NCBI GenBank assembly: GCA_014529385.2
Contig: CM043970.1
Location: 44,002,779 to 44,066,778, forward strand
Source of the DNA: Adiantum capillus-veneris
Lineage: Eukaryota; Streptophyta; Polypodiopsida; Polypodiales; Pteridaceae
Direction of reading: 5' to 3'
Length of the DNA: 64,000 nt
Below, piece after piece: positions 12,036 to 24,380 of the stretch; the first letter of the stretch is position 1; each line of letters starts with the position of its first letter. A program made the translations under genes and the position numbers. The notes beneath the pieces were generated by a model, which searched no databases, was not told the origin of the DNA, and was given only the letters and a program-made list of their open reading frames with translations.

Positions 12036-12177
12036 TGTTGAGCTTATATGTGAAGCTACTCAATATATGGCTTCTCTATATATGGCACCCAGGTCCCCTC
12101 TATATATACATCATCTCATGTGTGTATTCTACACACTTTGGGGTACTACTTCTGTGTTCTCTCCTTCTCTCTCAACA
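12036..12177 (+). repeat. 3' LTR of the truncated non-autonomous element
   Basis: 142 bp, TGTTGAGCTTATATG...CTCTCTCAACA, bounded by the inverted ends TGTTGA/TCAACA and preceded by GAGCGGGGG. It matches 43244-43385 and 45684-45825 inverted. Confidence 0.85.
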
Positions 12178-14171
12178 ATCAGTAGTTCTGATTGTGCAAC
12201 AACGCCTCCCATTCACAACAATGGCAGGGTTGTCCATGGCAGGTGTTGTCACTACATCTGTCGATATCCCGTGTTATGAGCCGGCCCTTAGCGACTCCTA
12301 TCTCTTGACTTCCACTGTTGTAACCTTATTGAGAGGCATCAATACCTCCTCTTATTACTGCCGTAGGCTTAGTTAGGCAACAATGGATGTGCCATTGCTC
12401 CTTTTGTTAATTGGCAATGGCTATTGAGGTTGATAGTGACAAGGTTAGGGCGGGGCGGCACAGGGCAAGTCGAGGAGAGAATTGCAGAGTGGGGTGCTAT
12501 GGCAAGTACAAAGTGGTAGGGGTTCAATTTCTATGGCCTCTTGCAGGGGGGTAAAGGATTGACATCGTAGACGGCTCGTTACGTCAGTGGGTTCTCATCT
12601 CTGGCCCCCCGAAAGCTGGGACTCCGTATGCAAGCTGAACACAGTAAGGCATGCACACTGCCTGCAACCGCTATGGGGCAGTGGTTGTGGGGAGAGAATT
12701 ATTTTAGGCCAGACCTTGGAGGTTATTGTATCATGGAAACTGGATTGGAGTTGGTTGAGGGGGAGTGTGGTCATTTTGGAGGGAGAGATAGAACTGGTGC
12801 CAAAAAGCATGCAGAGAACTTGATTCATAAAGTCATTCCAGCTGCACTTGGTAGGCAGCCAGGGCCAAAAGGGTGTAGGTAGAAAGAAGCTGTAAGTCCG
12901 GCGGCAACGGGATCCACCAGAGTAGGTTTCCCTTACTTTACAACCTCTGCATGGCAGTCCAAAAGAAGGGGCTGCGTCCACTCTGCATGGATGAGGGGGT
13001 TGGTGGCTGGTGAGTTTTACATGAGAAGAGAGAGAGGATTTGCATGGTTCTGAAGTGGGAGGGGATTACTAGTCGAGGAGTGATTCCTCACAATCTCTCT
13101 CTACACACAACGGTCACCCAACCAATTAACGAGGCCATGCATACCGCAAAAGAAGGGGAGCAAAACTAGAGTGCAGCAACACGTCGGCTACATGTGCGGG
13201 AAGGAGAGAGTTTTGGGCGGCGGTTTGTCCAATTAGTAGCCACGACATAGATTGTGTCGGCATTGGACGGGCGCAGTTGCTGCCGCTTTGGCCTGTGCCT
13301 GCTAGTGGGTGCCGCATGTGCGGAGGTGAGGTATGTGTGTCACGTGTGGAGTCAAGGTTGGCGATCTGGGGAAGGAGTCCAACCGAGGAGGGATTATGCA
13401 TTCTAGGAAGGGTAGGGTCACCATGGCTTCCATAGGTGTGCTGCTTCCTGCTCGTGTGCTCGTCACAATGAATAATAATGTAGAATTAGGTTGTTTTAAT
13501 AGTCTCTTGTGTTGGTGGTTTTTCTCACCACAACCAACAATAGATGTCGGCAGCTCCGTAGGAAGAGAGCATGAGTGCATTGCACACAAATATCTATGCG
13601 CAGCCTTCGTGTGTCATATATCTTCAAGGCTGAAGGATCAATCGATCCTCATTAAGGTAATTGCGAGAGGTGCTTTTTCTTGGTTTTTTTCTTTATATAT
13701 ATAAATAAATATTTACAGCTCCTCGACTACATTAGGCAAGTATGGTCTCTCTAAGAAGTTCACATTCATCTACCACTTCTTGATGTCTTCTTCCCCTTCC
13801 TACCGGCAATAGAGATCATCGAGGTTTATTAGAAAAAAAAATAAAAATTGAACCTCATTTCATCCTTCTATTACCACCCATGCTCTGTACTATATAAGCA
13901 AGCGTATTATACATGATTAACAATTACTATAAAGAATCATCTTACAAAGCTTGCTAATAATAATAAAATAATAATAATATAGAGCTTGGATGGATTCATT
14001 TGACTTGTAATTTAATAGATTCGCATTCCAAGCATCTTTGCAAACAAAATATATACATGCATCCCTATATATTGAAAGAAAGAGTTCAAATTACTTAGTT
14101 GTATTCATCATAGCTCTTGTTCTCTCGGTATCCATGCTTCCTTAGTCTTAGTTGCAATTTCACGATCATTT
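12178..14171. other. Unassigned sequence
   Basis: 12400-13450 is noticeably more GC-rich than its surroundings and carries several overlapping open frames of 80-128 codons on both strands. None shows a recognisable domain, so I do not call a gene. 13690-14171 is AT-rich. In the minus-strand element model this would be the 5' interior after the primer site at 14172-14188, but no gag is visible. Confidence 0.4.
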
Positions 14172-14188
14172 CCAAGCTCTGATACCAC
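14172..14188 (-). other. Primer-binding site, minus strand
   Basis: Minus-strand TGGTATCAGAGCTTGGA directly inside the LTR at 14189-14528; complementary to initiator tRNA-Met. Confidence 0.75.
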
Positions 14189-14528
14189 TACTACAAATGG
14201 GAGCATAGACAGCCCTCCTAGAATGGAGTGCTACACGAGCACGGTGATAGAGGAGGGAGGAGAGAAGAGAAGAAGACACAAGCACTGGGTGCAATCTCCC
14301 CCCATGCAAGAGTGACCATTTCCCTCTTGCACGTATTTGTTATATAGATTTCTTGAATGGTCAAATTGGTTACAAACTGGCCGGCCGGTCATAAATAGAC
14401 AAAGCTCATAAAAGAGCACTTAAACAAATATTTATAAAATGTAATATCCTTTTGAAATATCTTAGCTCGGTCAAGCCTTTTCCACCTGTCACAACTGCAA
14501 TAAATAATAAGATATCAATTCCATAACA
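14189..14528 (-). repeat. 5' LTR of a minus-strand LTR element
   Basis: About 340 bp, starting TGTTATGGAATTG (minus, at 14528) and ending beside a tRNA-Met primer site. The terminal bases next to the PBS read GTAGTAG, not the usual CA, so the exact inner end is uncertain. 7407-7478 is a partial second copy. Confidence 0.7.
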
Positions 14529-17019
14529 AATCTATCCTCTATTTTTGTGTGAATGAGTGTGGCTATGGAGACAAAAGAGGTGGGATCCACCTCTTAAAGG
14601 AGAGTTCAACGGACCACTGCTTTGCTCACGCTTTATACTGAATCTGGCTTGTCCACCCAATTAGAGCCAAATTCTCATCAAAATCTACAACCACCGTAGT
14701 GCACCTCTAAGCATCCTCGCCATTGAGTACTCTCTGCCCGCACTGCTTCGTCATCGACCCATTCACACCTCGGCTCTGCTCTCATAAAGAACCTTGCCCC
14801 AACCTTTCCATTGGTGGTGCTGTAGGTGCATCATGAATCTTTCGTTCTTGGTCGTCCATGCCGGCGTCAACAATTGCTCAACTGAAGTTTGCCAAAGAGC
14901 CTACTCCACAGCTCGTCACCCCCAATTACTCTCTGCTTATCTATCGAGTTGCACGCTCGTCAGCTTCGTCAAAGCCTGCTTAAAGCCTCTTCATCACTAT
15001 AGTGCAGCTCTGCAACTCGCTCGCACAACCCCTACACCCGGCACCCTCGATGACCTCGTTGCTCAGTGCTCACAAGTCACAATAGAAATAGCTATTCAAT
15101 GGTTGGCACCAAACAAATCGACTCCCTGTTGCTCGGTTGTCGATGAAATTCTGCACCACCTAGCACCAATCGCGTGCATTCCCCAGGCACTGTTCCCACA
15201 ATTTTTCTACATGCACAAGTAGATGAAAACAACGACGACAACAACAACAACATCAAAATGTGGCAAGGACAATGACGACATTACAACAAGTTGTGCATTA
15301 TGTGGGGGAGAAAATCCTCGAACAAACAACAAACGACATGTGCTTTGAGCATTCTCTCAATTGTATTGTACCCTCTATTTGTGCCAGAAGAGGCTTTTAT
15401 ATGCCTATGCCGTGATATTTTGTGTGCTAGGGGAGGAAGATTTGTGTTTAAGGGGAGGCTAGTGAATTGTGTGCCTCACCCTAGTGTGTTTTGAGGGGAG
15501 GCTTGTGTGAGTGATATGCAACCAAAACCCATACAGGGGAGTATTTTTGGGATGCGAGGTTTTGTTTCATCTCTTGTGTTCATGTTCTCCATCTCCTTGT
15601 TCTGCGTGTGAGTTCGCTTTATCTTCATGTGTGTACTTTGCATGGTTTAAAGGCAATTTTTGGGTCCAGATCTTGGATAGACATATTCAACATTCCGAGA
15701 AATTCTCTAGGAGGTATCCCGGAGTTCTACCCCCCTTTTGGATTTGTTTATGCCCTCAAAGTTTTGTTTTGAGCATCACAATAGAAGGTAGTTTTAAGCC
15801 ATACAAAAAATGCATCTATAAAAGGAAAAATTTACAATTGTCTGATAGAGAGTAACAAGTGTAGGATCTAAGGCAACTAAAGATGGATCCTTTTGGGTGA
15901 TTCTCATCCTTGTTTTTATGGTGGCTTTGTACTACTTAGTGGGTTGTAACAAGAGTCTCATGGGAAGGCATATCCCTAAGGACATCAAAGATAGTGGGGG
16001 AGTTTTAGCAGGAAGCTAGGATTCTGAAAATGCAAGCTTTTTGCATGTTTATATCCACCATTATCCAAAGTCACTAGTAATATCTCTTTGTTCAAAGGAT
16101 TTGCGTGTCTAAAAAAAGTGGTATAGCTAAAGGGACCTTTGGGTGGGTTGCTTGAAAACCCATGTGGCTTAGCATAAAAGGATATTCTAGAAACTTGAGG
16201 AGGTGACGATAGTCCTAGTAGGTGAGAGTTGGTTTTCTATCTATCTAGAGAGCCTAGAGGTTTTTAAAAACATCTACTACTTGCATACATAAAACATTTT
16301 AGTGGGATAGGAGGGATCAAATTCCATTTCCCTTGCTGGTAGAATAGAGAAGTTCTTAGAGAAATGGCTAAATTTTCCACAATGTAGTAGGAGTTGGTGA
16401 GATTTCCTTGGTAAAGATTTAAAGAAAATACTATTAAAACTTTTATAGCTCAAGTTTAATGGTATCAAAGAGTTGCTCAATTTGGATGGGAAGAACAAGA
16501 GCTTAGCCAAAGAGGCATCTAGTTTTTGAGGGCCACAAAAAAGAAGGCATTTTCAAAAATTTCCACCCGAGTAGGGAATTTGGATAAGATCTTTTTCTAT
16601 TCGTCTCAAAGGATGCCAAGGTTGAACATGCACAAGTTGTTCAAAAATTATAATTGTTGAAATGGGCAAGGAAAACAACACATGAATCTACCCAACAGTT
16701 TATGAAAGCATCCATCAATGAAGTGTGCTACTTCTTTTATATTTAGTAATTTTCCACTAAAGTAATACACCACCACTTTTTTTTTTAAATATATTTGGAT
16801 GATTCCATAGTTGAGAGGACTATAGAGTCACTGCATGCTTCCCTTGACCTCAGGGTCTAAGTCTAGACTATCATTTAGGGTTTCATCCATACGTACCAAG
16901 TCATAGGAGGCATCACAGGTCCAAAGCACATTAAAAAAACCCCATCCTAGGGTTCAGAATAAAATCCTTGCTGAAAGACATGCTACAAAGTCCCACCATA
17001 CTCGCCATCGTAGTGACAC

Positions 17020-17021
<2 letters not shown>
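14529..17021. other. Unassigned sequence with one open frame
   Basis: 14794-15222 (plus) is a 142-codon frame with many Cys, Ser and Leu and no recognisable domain; composition around it is moderately GC-rich. 15280-15560 contains several GGGGAGG runs. 15560-16900 reads as decayed non-coding sequence. I found no retroelement motif and no promoter that I trust. Confidence 0.35.

Positions 17022-17054
<33 letters not shown>
17022..17054. repeat. (CT)n microsatellite
   Basis: About 33 bp of uninterrupted CT, about 300 bp left of the D1 repeat. Confidence 0.95.
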
Positions 17055-17056
<2 letters not shown>

Positions 17057-17612
17057 AACACGCAAATAAACATATGTACATAAGCATATTTATTGGCCTA
17101 TATAGATATAATATAAATATTTATGCATTGTTAGCATGTGTAGGCTTGAATTTATGTTGTATACTTCTTGGTGTGTGCCATTACTTGTGTACATTTTCAC
17201 CTCAGTTTTGAAAGTGAAAACATGGGTAATGTGGTTATCACTCCTTAGGATGAGAATTTTTCAAATCAATTCTTGTATACATCTTGTTTGCTAAGTAAAT
17301 ATCCTTTGAAAAGAGAGTATGAAAAAAAAGCTCTTATCAATAGTTAGTGACAGATGACAAAAAATTATATACATTGAGCTGAGGAGTATGACGAGTTTCT
17401 TCCTTAAAAGAGAAACTAAATTTTATGAATGAATTAAGTGCAAATACAAAGCTATGACAAAGAAGATTGGATTACACAAGGTGAATGGAAGTGACAATGT
17501 TAAAACACATTGCATCCTCATTCTTGACGCAATGACTAGTGCCATCAATGTCAGTAAGATGATTGCACACTGGACAAATCAAAAGTTTCACTTAACAGCG
17601 ACAATGGGAAGG

Positions 17613-18240
17613 CTAGCTCTCCGCAAGGAGTTTTTGCACTTTGTCAGTGGTGTCGGGATATTGGTAGCTACCCTCACCTACAACAAATGTTATACAAGTA
17701 GAATATTAATAATTAGAGCACAATTGTGAGGCTTAAAAGTATATATTGGTGTATATACTGGGGGGGGGGGGGGGGTGTACTACGTAATCATGCTAACGTA
17801 TAAGGTGAGTTAGATAAGAGGGGTTGTAAAATAGAAACAAATTCCCCAATTTAAGAGAGATACATTGAAATAAGGGGGTTTTATATTCAATTTTGCAAAA
17901 GAGTTCTCAAATAAGGGGTCATTTTATTCATTCGGACATGTTAGAAGAGGGGATTCTTTAATACCTTGCAAGCGCATGTTATATCGGGGGGTATTGAATG
18001 GTGAACCCCCTGAGCGTAAACCATGTGTGTGGCAACACCAACTATCATGGTGCAGGGGATGTTCGTTGGTCACAAGTGCATCTACCAAGAGATGTTCGTG
18101 GCATAGGAGGCATGGTCGCAAAGAGTATAAGGTAAAGTGGAACACCCATGCGCAGAGAGGATGGCTTCACAAATGTGGGCAGCACACGGCCGTGCATAAT
18201 GGTCTAGGTGGCCGCTGGTTGGGATAAAAACTAGATTGGC
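17613..18240 (-). pseudogene. X8/CBM43 gene fragment with intron, antisense in D1
   Basis: On the minus strand, the X8 exon lies near 18230-17980 (DHASYATN-type motif, altered) and a 65-bp last exon lies at 17677-17613, ending in TAG. The last exon matches the one at 62777-62841, and the bases before it (ACATTTGTTGTAG) match that gene's intron acceptor. Retained intron sequence shows this spread as DNA, not as a processed retrocopy. The exon-2 part is frameshifted after the SYATN motif and reads WCCHTHG in place of the family's C-x5-G-x-A segment, so it is not functional. A 16-base G run (17760-17775) sits in the former intron. Confidence 0.65.
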
Positions 18241-19308
18241 CAACCCATGAATGAAGAATCATCTCAATGACAATGAAAATGCATCAAGGCATCATGGAAC
18301 AACTCCACAAAGAAATTATAATCTCAATATGAAATGATTAGTAGAAACAACTTCTAGATAATCATCATAGAAACATATCATGACATTATGGAACAACTCC
18401 ATGAAAAAATAATCATCTCAATGATAAACAATCAATACAAAAAATTTGTATTCATTATGAAAATACATCATGACACATTAAACAACTTCATAATCACAAT
18501 CCCAAATATAACAAACCATTTCATAAGAACTCATCATGAGTAAAAACCATAAATCTTAAAATTGCAACAATTTGATGTCTACAATTAAAACAAAAATTAG
18601 ATTTTCAAAATATAACTCTTTGATAAATAATCAAAAGAATAATTGTTGAAATTCACAAAGAAGAGAAATTATATGAATTGTCAAAGCATAAGCTTTAATG
18701 TCGTGACTAAACATTATTAAATAAATGATCAATATCGTACGTATTTAACATTGGAAAATAACACTTTGATATCCACAAGGAATTAATAAGAAGAATTATC
18801 CAAACAACATCAATATTTCAATATAACAGAAATTATATGACTTTGTTCTAACTCGCTGCACATGCATCAAAATATTTTTGATACATACAAAAAGCAAATA
18901 TGGAAATCAATCAAGTTATTTACTTCTTTGAGTTTTTTAACTAAATTGAAAATGATGTAAATTCACTATACTTAAATCTTGATCTATTTTCAAAAAAAAT
19001 TGCATATGATGCATGAAAAGATAATCCAAAAATCATGAAATAAGAAAATACATATCAATATGTCAATCGAATTGAATACAATGTAATTTCAATATACCTA
19101 ACAATGTAGTTTCTAGCAAAAAGGTATGTCGATCTTAAGTTTTGATGACTTGTAGATGTGTATTGCATGCTGCACATAGCCATGGGAGGCAACAAACACA
19201 CTATTTTTGTGAAGAAACATCAACCACACTCTGATACCATGTTGATGAGATAAAGAAAGAGAAGGAGAGAGAGAAAATACCTGGAGAGTGCAACCCCAAA
19301 AAAGCAGC
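18241..19308. other. AT-rich interior of D1
   Basis: Non-coding, matches 121-1018 and 51906-53190. Relative to the 52.5-kb copy it lacks about 230 bp (equivalent of 52766-52995). Nothing else recognised. Confidence 0.6.
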
Positions 19309-19326
19309 AACCACGCTCTGATACCA

Positions 19327-19452
19327 TGTTGATGAGACATAGAAAGTGAAGGAGAGAGAGAGACGATGCGTAGAGAGAATATGCAGATATGATGGTATAT
19401 ATAAGAGGGGCCTAGGGATATATTTAGAGTTGCCTTACATACAAGCTTAACA
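19327..19452 (-). repeat. Small LTR-like end with primer site, minus strand (D1)
   Basis: 126 bp from TGTTGATGAG to CAAGCTTAACA (plus strand); reads TGTTAAGCTTG...CTCATCAACA on the minus strand. It is directly followed (19315-19326) by the reverse complement of TGGTATCAGAGC, as expected for a 5' LTR plus PBS. The PBS/LTR-end junction is present twice, 87 bp apart (LTR ends at 19240 and 19327). I found no matching 3' LTR, so the element it belonged to is incomplete or rearranged. Confidence 0.6.
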
Positions 19453-19563
19453 ATATGTTGAGTGTATAGGAATTTTAGGTGGAGCCAAAGTGTGTCCTAC
19501 TCATCGTAGTGCTAGAGTTGACCTCACCACAATATTTGACCTTAGTGCGTGTCACAATCCTCA

Positions 19564-19773
19564 TCATCTGTATTTCGAGTGGTATATTCTATAATTGATG
19601 ACCTCGCGCCCCCCAATATCAAAAATAGCATCCCAACAAGAGCCTCCATGACTCCATCTATCATGGTGCTCACTATCTGGAGAGGAATAGCTACTAGGTA
19701 GGGTGGGACGTTGACTTGCCAGACTCATGTTAATGTGGGCACAATGGTAGCCATTAATAGCTACAATGCGCAC
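19564..19773 (-). other. Unrecognised 69-codon frame, repeated in D copies
   Basis: An open frame beginning MRIVAINGYH, also at 53455-53664 and 54510-54719 (all minus) with a few substitutions. No domain recognised. It lies between the LTR-like end and the LINE remnant, and may simply be part of the repeat. Confidence 0.3.
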
Positions 19774-19789
19774 TTAGATTTGAATTTTT

Positions 19790-20370
19790 GTTATTCTTAG
19801 GTGTTTGATGTATTTACAGATCATCTTCATAAGTTGTTATGGCAAAATACACGAATCCCTAGAGGAACTTTTTTAAGGCACCTCAGTTACCTTTAGGAGT
19901 AGATATATCTACTAAACAACTCACTCAATGGGTAGAGGAAAGAATTCAAAGAAAAATGGCCTCCTAGAATTGTATTGAATGGCCCATTCATGTTAGGTTA
20001 AGGATTGTGCGTGATGCCTTGATTCCCTATTTTCTTTACTTCTTGTCCTTGTTGGACTGGTCTAAAAATACTCTAATCAGTTTCAAATCTAAATTACTAA
20101 AGTCTTTTTTGGGTTCATCTACTAAAGCATGGCTGGCGTGATACTACTTGGGAATCCTTAGTCTGAAAATACATACGCTAGCTAGGAGGCCAACTCTATT
20201 GAAGCACATGTTTGTTTCTGATACATCCTTGAAAAGATTTATGTAGGAATTGATGATTAAATGTGTGGTGTACTTTCATGGGGTGTGGGATATATTTGTA
20301 TGGGATAAATGAAATCATGATGTCACTCAAAGATTTAGGGACTGAACACTGTCAGACACTGCAACAAATT
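19790..20370 (+). pseudogene. LINE ORF2 C-terminal remnant (D1)
   Basis: Translated with several stops, this resembles the part after the RT palm in the LINE at 47.8-48.3 kb. Compare PIHVRLRIVRDALIPYFLYF here with the corresponding PLHVRLRIIQAILMPYLLYY there, plus the later LLKHMF and VVYFHG motifs. It is a diverged relative, not a recent copy. The same remnant occurs at 53690-54270 and 54770-55330. Confidence 0.7.
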
Positions 20371-20419
20371 GGTGGTCATCTTCAACTAAAAAGCAGTTGT
20401 GTGTGTGTGTGTGTGTAGC

Positions 20420-22412
20420 AGTTCTAAAAATATACATATACGCAAAAGAACAAAACCTATTCACAGAGAAGAAATTCTAGGTAAATATAATGGAATTGTA
20501 CAATAATTCATTTGTTGTTGAAAATAAATTTTGTACAAGGTAGTGAAGAGAACAAAGTAAAACAAGGGAAAAAGTAATCCCCAATTTATAAGTGATGTTG
20601 CTTTAAGGTAAAAGAAAACCCCCATGTCATCAACCACGTCGAACAGTATGTTTTAATCAAAGAAGGTAGCCGGCACCTGCACCCATAGTAAACAAGAATA
20701 CGCTCGGTTAGCAATTGTTACTGTGTACATGTGATGCATGGGCATCCCAGTTGTTATCCATATCCCAATAAGAAAAAGAAATGTTGTAATTTGATATATA
20801 GAAAAAGAAATTCTTTTGTAAAGTTCTTACTGTACGAAAGTTTTAGGTATTTAAAAGCTGAGATTTCCCATACAAAAAGCTCCCATCAAAGTTTTTCCCA
20901 AATTTTAGATACAAAGCAGAGCCTATTTTATGAATTTTGAGCAGGTTCAATCATATTTACTGCCATCATAAAAAATACCTCCATCTCTTAGTTTTTGTCA
21001 TGTCCGACATACTTTTACCAAAGCCTGTTCCAAACTACATTTCATTCCATGTTACCATATACTACTCAATCCTTCCCTCTCTTTTTATTTAGAAAAAGTG
21101 ACAGTTTAAGTCTTTTTTGTAAGGAAAAAGAATATATATATGTATTGATAGTGTATACCGTCATGCTACTATTTTGAAAAACAACAGCTAGGCAGACCTG
21201 CTACTCTAGAATTAGGATTTACATAGAGTATCACTTCACTAGCTTGGCGGGGATGGACGCGACTTGTCGTTGGGGTTAAGATTTCATGTGTCCACATAGG
21301 AGCTTCCAAAGACAAACCTAGGCGGGGCTTTGGTATTACCCAAAACTAGCACAGAAGCAAACAGAGAAAAGTTGAAGTAATGCTAAAAAGCCGTGACCAG
21401 CTAAAGTTAAGTCGACGAAATATCTTACACTAGAGAGAACCTATTAAACCATCAACCCTTAAGATTTTTCCTTGTAGCCGTATCAAGCGGGTAGGCGAAC
21501 ATCTTCCTACATACTAAAATAAGATAAAGAAAGAGCAAATACTTGCAAGCTTAGTTTATTGTATAGCTCAGGGTCCAAACTAAACCCAGGCAAGCAGTAA
21601 CCAATAAAGAAACCGAGTAGGTGGCGAGCCACAAAAAACTGTCAGCAATCTTATAGGTAGGTGATGTAAGAAGGTAAAAGAGATCAAGTAAAAATGTAAA
21701 AAATACTACATCAATAGGGTAAGTGATGCTATTCAACATTTACAAATCTTTTCAAGATAGGGCAGCTCCTCGGAAACTTGTACTCAATATGACAGTGAGC
21801 TTACACTTATCAAAAAGTTTAGTGAAGCAGACCCCGGAACTGAGACACATTCGATCTAAAGTATGTCCAATTAGCGGTAGTAACTTAAACTAGGAATTTT
21901 ACTAATTACCCAAGCATTTTTAGAGTCATATAAAACCACCCTGGCACAATCAAGAAGGTTTTGAAGATTTGTTTATCCTCCGAAACTTTTCAAAAACTTG
22001 CAATACCTCAGTTTCCAGCACATAATCAATATTGAGCAATTATTTTACGAAAATCAGCAACAGCAACCCACATAGAATCACAACCTCCAATCCATCATAA
22101 ATCCATCCAATGAGCAGTAGTTAAAACCGTAAAGCATGCTATCTAACTTAAGTTTATCCCATTACTCATAAAATTAACTAAATCCGCTCAACCCCATTTT
22201 AAAAGCAAGCCGAGTGACAACAATTTTAAAAACTAAAGCACCTCTAAACTCGGAGGAGAAGACAACTCCACAGCCGCATTCTCTTGAATTTTAGGCATGT
22301 TGCAGTCCCCACAGTTAACAGTCACATAACAATTGCTAAGTGAGTTTAGTAATCACCTGATCACATTCCGTGTGGAATTTATAGAGGACACAGTCCTGCT
22401 GTAGGTGATAAG
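20420..22412. other. Low-coding D1 segment
   Basis: Matches 56593-58589. It starts after a GT microsatellite (20398-20417). Only short open frames are present and no domain was recognised. Ends at the 5-bp target site (ATAAG, 22408-22412) of copia B. Confidence 0.55.
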
Positions 22413-22555
22413 TGTTGGAGCTATATATGGCTCAGTCTACTGAACTTGGTCTCACCTATATATTTGTATCTTGTCCTCAATATGAATCAGTTTTTGGGAG
22501 CGTATATGGTGTGTCTCTTGTCTCGTCTCTCTCTCTTTCTCTCTACATCTCAACA
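22413..22555 (+). repeat. 5' LTR of copia B
   Basis: TGTTGGAGCTATATATGG...CATCTCAACA, 143 bp, immediately followed by the tRNA-Met primer site. Short LTRs of this length and sequence resemble those of the 142-bp non-autonomous family. Confidence 0.93.
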
Positions 22556-22567
22556 TGGTATCAGAGC
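22556..22567 (+). other. Primer-binding site of copia B
   Basis: TGGTATCAGAGC abutting the LTR end CAACA, then GGTAACG. Confidence 0.92.
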
Positions 22568-23319
22568 GGTAACGATCACGCGCCGATTCAATTCATGGTG
22601 ACACAATAGTATGTGTATGCAATTCGCATGTAAGATTCCAAATTGCTACAAATTTTATTTTTGAGCATTGATTCTTGTTAATTGTGTTAAGAAGAATATG
22701 ATTAGTGTTTTATGTGGCGTTTATTTCTAATCAATCTAATCGCTGATTACGTTTTCTTGTTGAGGACACCTAGAACTTCATCTCAATTTTTCTTGCTGTT
22801 CTGCTCAAAATTTGGAGAAACGGGAAAAGCGCAATGGAGAGTAGCACAATGGCACTTTTTACTCAAAAATTGTTTGTCTCCTCGAGCTCTTCGATTTGAG
22901 TTCTAGGTTTGCGTCAATCGGAGTTCGCAGCAGAAAGTTATGTTGTTTTTACTGCAATTGAGCTTGACGCATCTTTCTTCGTCCTACTTCTTCGTGAAGC
23001 ATCCGCGATCGTTTTTCTTATTTTGGCGTTAACTTTTTCGAGAAGATTTAGCTTTTTGCTATTCGTATTGTGGCCGTCAATCTTGCGTCTCAGGCCACTC
23101 TATTTTGAGGACTCGTTTATTATTAACGTCTCTTTTACCCTGCCTTTTTTGGGTGACGTCTCTCACATCTTTGGACGTTCCTTGAGCATCCTTCTTACGT
23201 TTATCGTTGACGAAACGCAGTACTCATATCTCTCTTGTTCTCAATTGCGGCCTTCACCATATATGGTGTGCAGATTCTGCGATCTTATCTTATACGTCTT
23301 CTCGCAACAAGATATTGCT

Positions 23320-24380
23320 ATGAATATTCTCGTCAACGGCTTTCCTTCTGGCCAGCGTTCTGTTCCTCCTTTCCAAGGTCAAGGATTTCCAGGCTGGAAA
23401 GCAAAGATGTTGTTAATTCTTGAAGGCGATGAACTCTCCGATGTTGTTCTTGGAAATCGTGTTTGTCCGCCTCAGCCTGTTGATACGGATAATGATAACG
23501 TGCTTATCACTGAAGGACCTATATTTGAAGATTGGAATGTTGCCTATACGGATTGGCAACGACGTGATAAAGCATCTCGTCGGTATATTCTTTCTGCTCT
23601 TACTGATTCCCTTTTGCTTGATATGTAAGAACTGCCTACTTCCCACGACGTATGGAAGTAGCTTATTGCAAACTTTCAGAAGAAATCTGTTACAAAAATA
23701 CTTTATTTGAGAGGGTTGCTTAACAAGTTACAATATGAAGTTGATACTGCCATGACGGGATATATTGAATCTTTCAAATCTATTATTAATCAACTTGTTG
23801 CTGCCGGTGATCCTGTTCCACAAAAGCAACTGATTACACTTCTCCTTGATATGGTGAAGGACTCTTCTTATGATAACATTGTTACTATTCTCTCTAATAA
23901 AGATGGTCTTGATTTCGACCAAGCTTGCATGTCTTTAATTGAATACTCTCAACGTCAAGAACATCGGAATGCTGGTCATGATACAGCCATGAGTTCACAA
24001 GAGGAGACTGAGTCACAACAGATGGAACATGCTTTTTATGCTCGAAGGCGTCCATTTCAACGAGGAAACCGTAGAGGTGGCCGTCGTGGTAATATTTTCT
24101 CTCGTCTCAAATTTCCTAATAAGCAATGTTCTTACTACAATAGAAATGGCCATACTAAAGATGATTGTTAGGCACGTCAATATGATGAAGAACACAATAT
24201 TACCACAAAACAACCACATTTATCCAGAGACTCTTCTTCTTCTTCTTGTGAATATTGTGGACGATCTGATCATCCCACTCATATGTGCTATAAGCGTCGA
24301 TTCGACACAGATCGGAATAGAGCATATGCTACTGAACATCGAAAAACATTGTACCAGAAACAAGCTGTGTCCTATGTTTA
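23320..24380 (+). pseudogene. gag remnant of copia B
   Basis: The likely start is the ATG at 23320 (MNILVNGFPSG), at the head of a copia-type Gag (GWKAKMLLILEGDEL and later DWQRRDKASRRYI). In-frame stops occur at 23626 and 23656, and again at 24169. The RNA-binding tail is arginine/glycine-rich and carries two zinc knuckles. The first is degenerate (CSYYNRNGHTKDDC, second Cys replaced by Tyr). The second, after the 24169 stop, is intact (CEYCGRSDHPTHMC, about 24248-24290). The gene is dead but its layout is clear. The upstream open frame from 22909 is leader sequence in the same frame. Confidence 0.85.

Larger units (their letters stand above)
10038..12177 (+). mobile_element. Non-autonomous 142-bp-LTR element, 5'-truncated copy
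   Basis: Same family as the complete minus-strand element at 43244-45825, in the opposite orientation. It keeps three full and one partial 171-bp units, a GATACCATG minisatellite, a non-coding tail, a polypurine tract (GAGCGGGGG) and one 142-bp LTR at its right end. The left LTR and primer site are absent. No gag or pol motif is found. The family is of the TRIM/LARD kind, relying on proteins made elsewhere. Confidence 0.82.

Noticed and set aside
12595-12981. 128-codon minus frame in a GC-richer stretch
   Set aside because: Overlapping frames exist on both strands, no domain is recognisable and no start context or splice signals support it.
14183-14200. CACTACTACAAA as a CACTA-transposon terminal repeat
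   Set aside because: The same bases overlap a perfect tRNA-Met primer site on the minus strand next to a 340-bp LTR with a partner fragment, which explains them better. No inverted partner was found.
17760-17775. Run of 16 G as a functional G-quadruplex or PPT
   Set aside because: The D2 copy has only seven G at the same place, so it is slippage in non-functional sequence.
22556-22567. TGGTATCAGAGC motifs as tRNA gene parts
   Set aside because: They are primer-binding sites abutting LTR ends. No cloverleaf or internal promoter boxes surround them.
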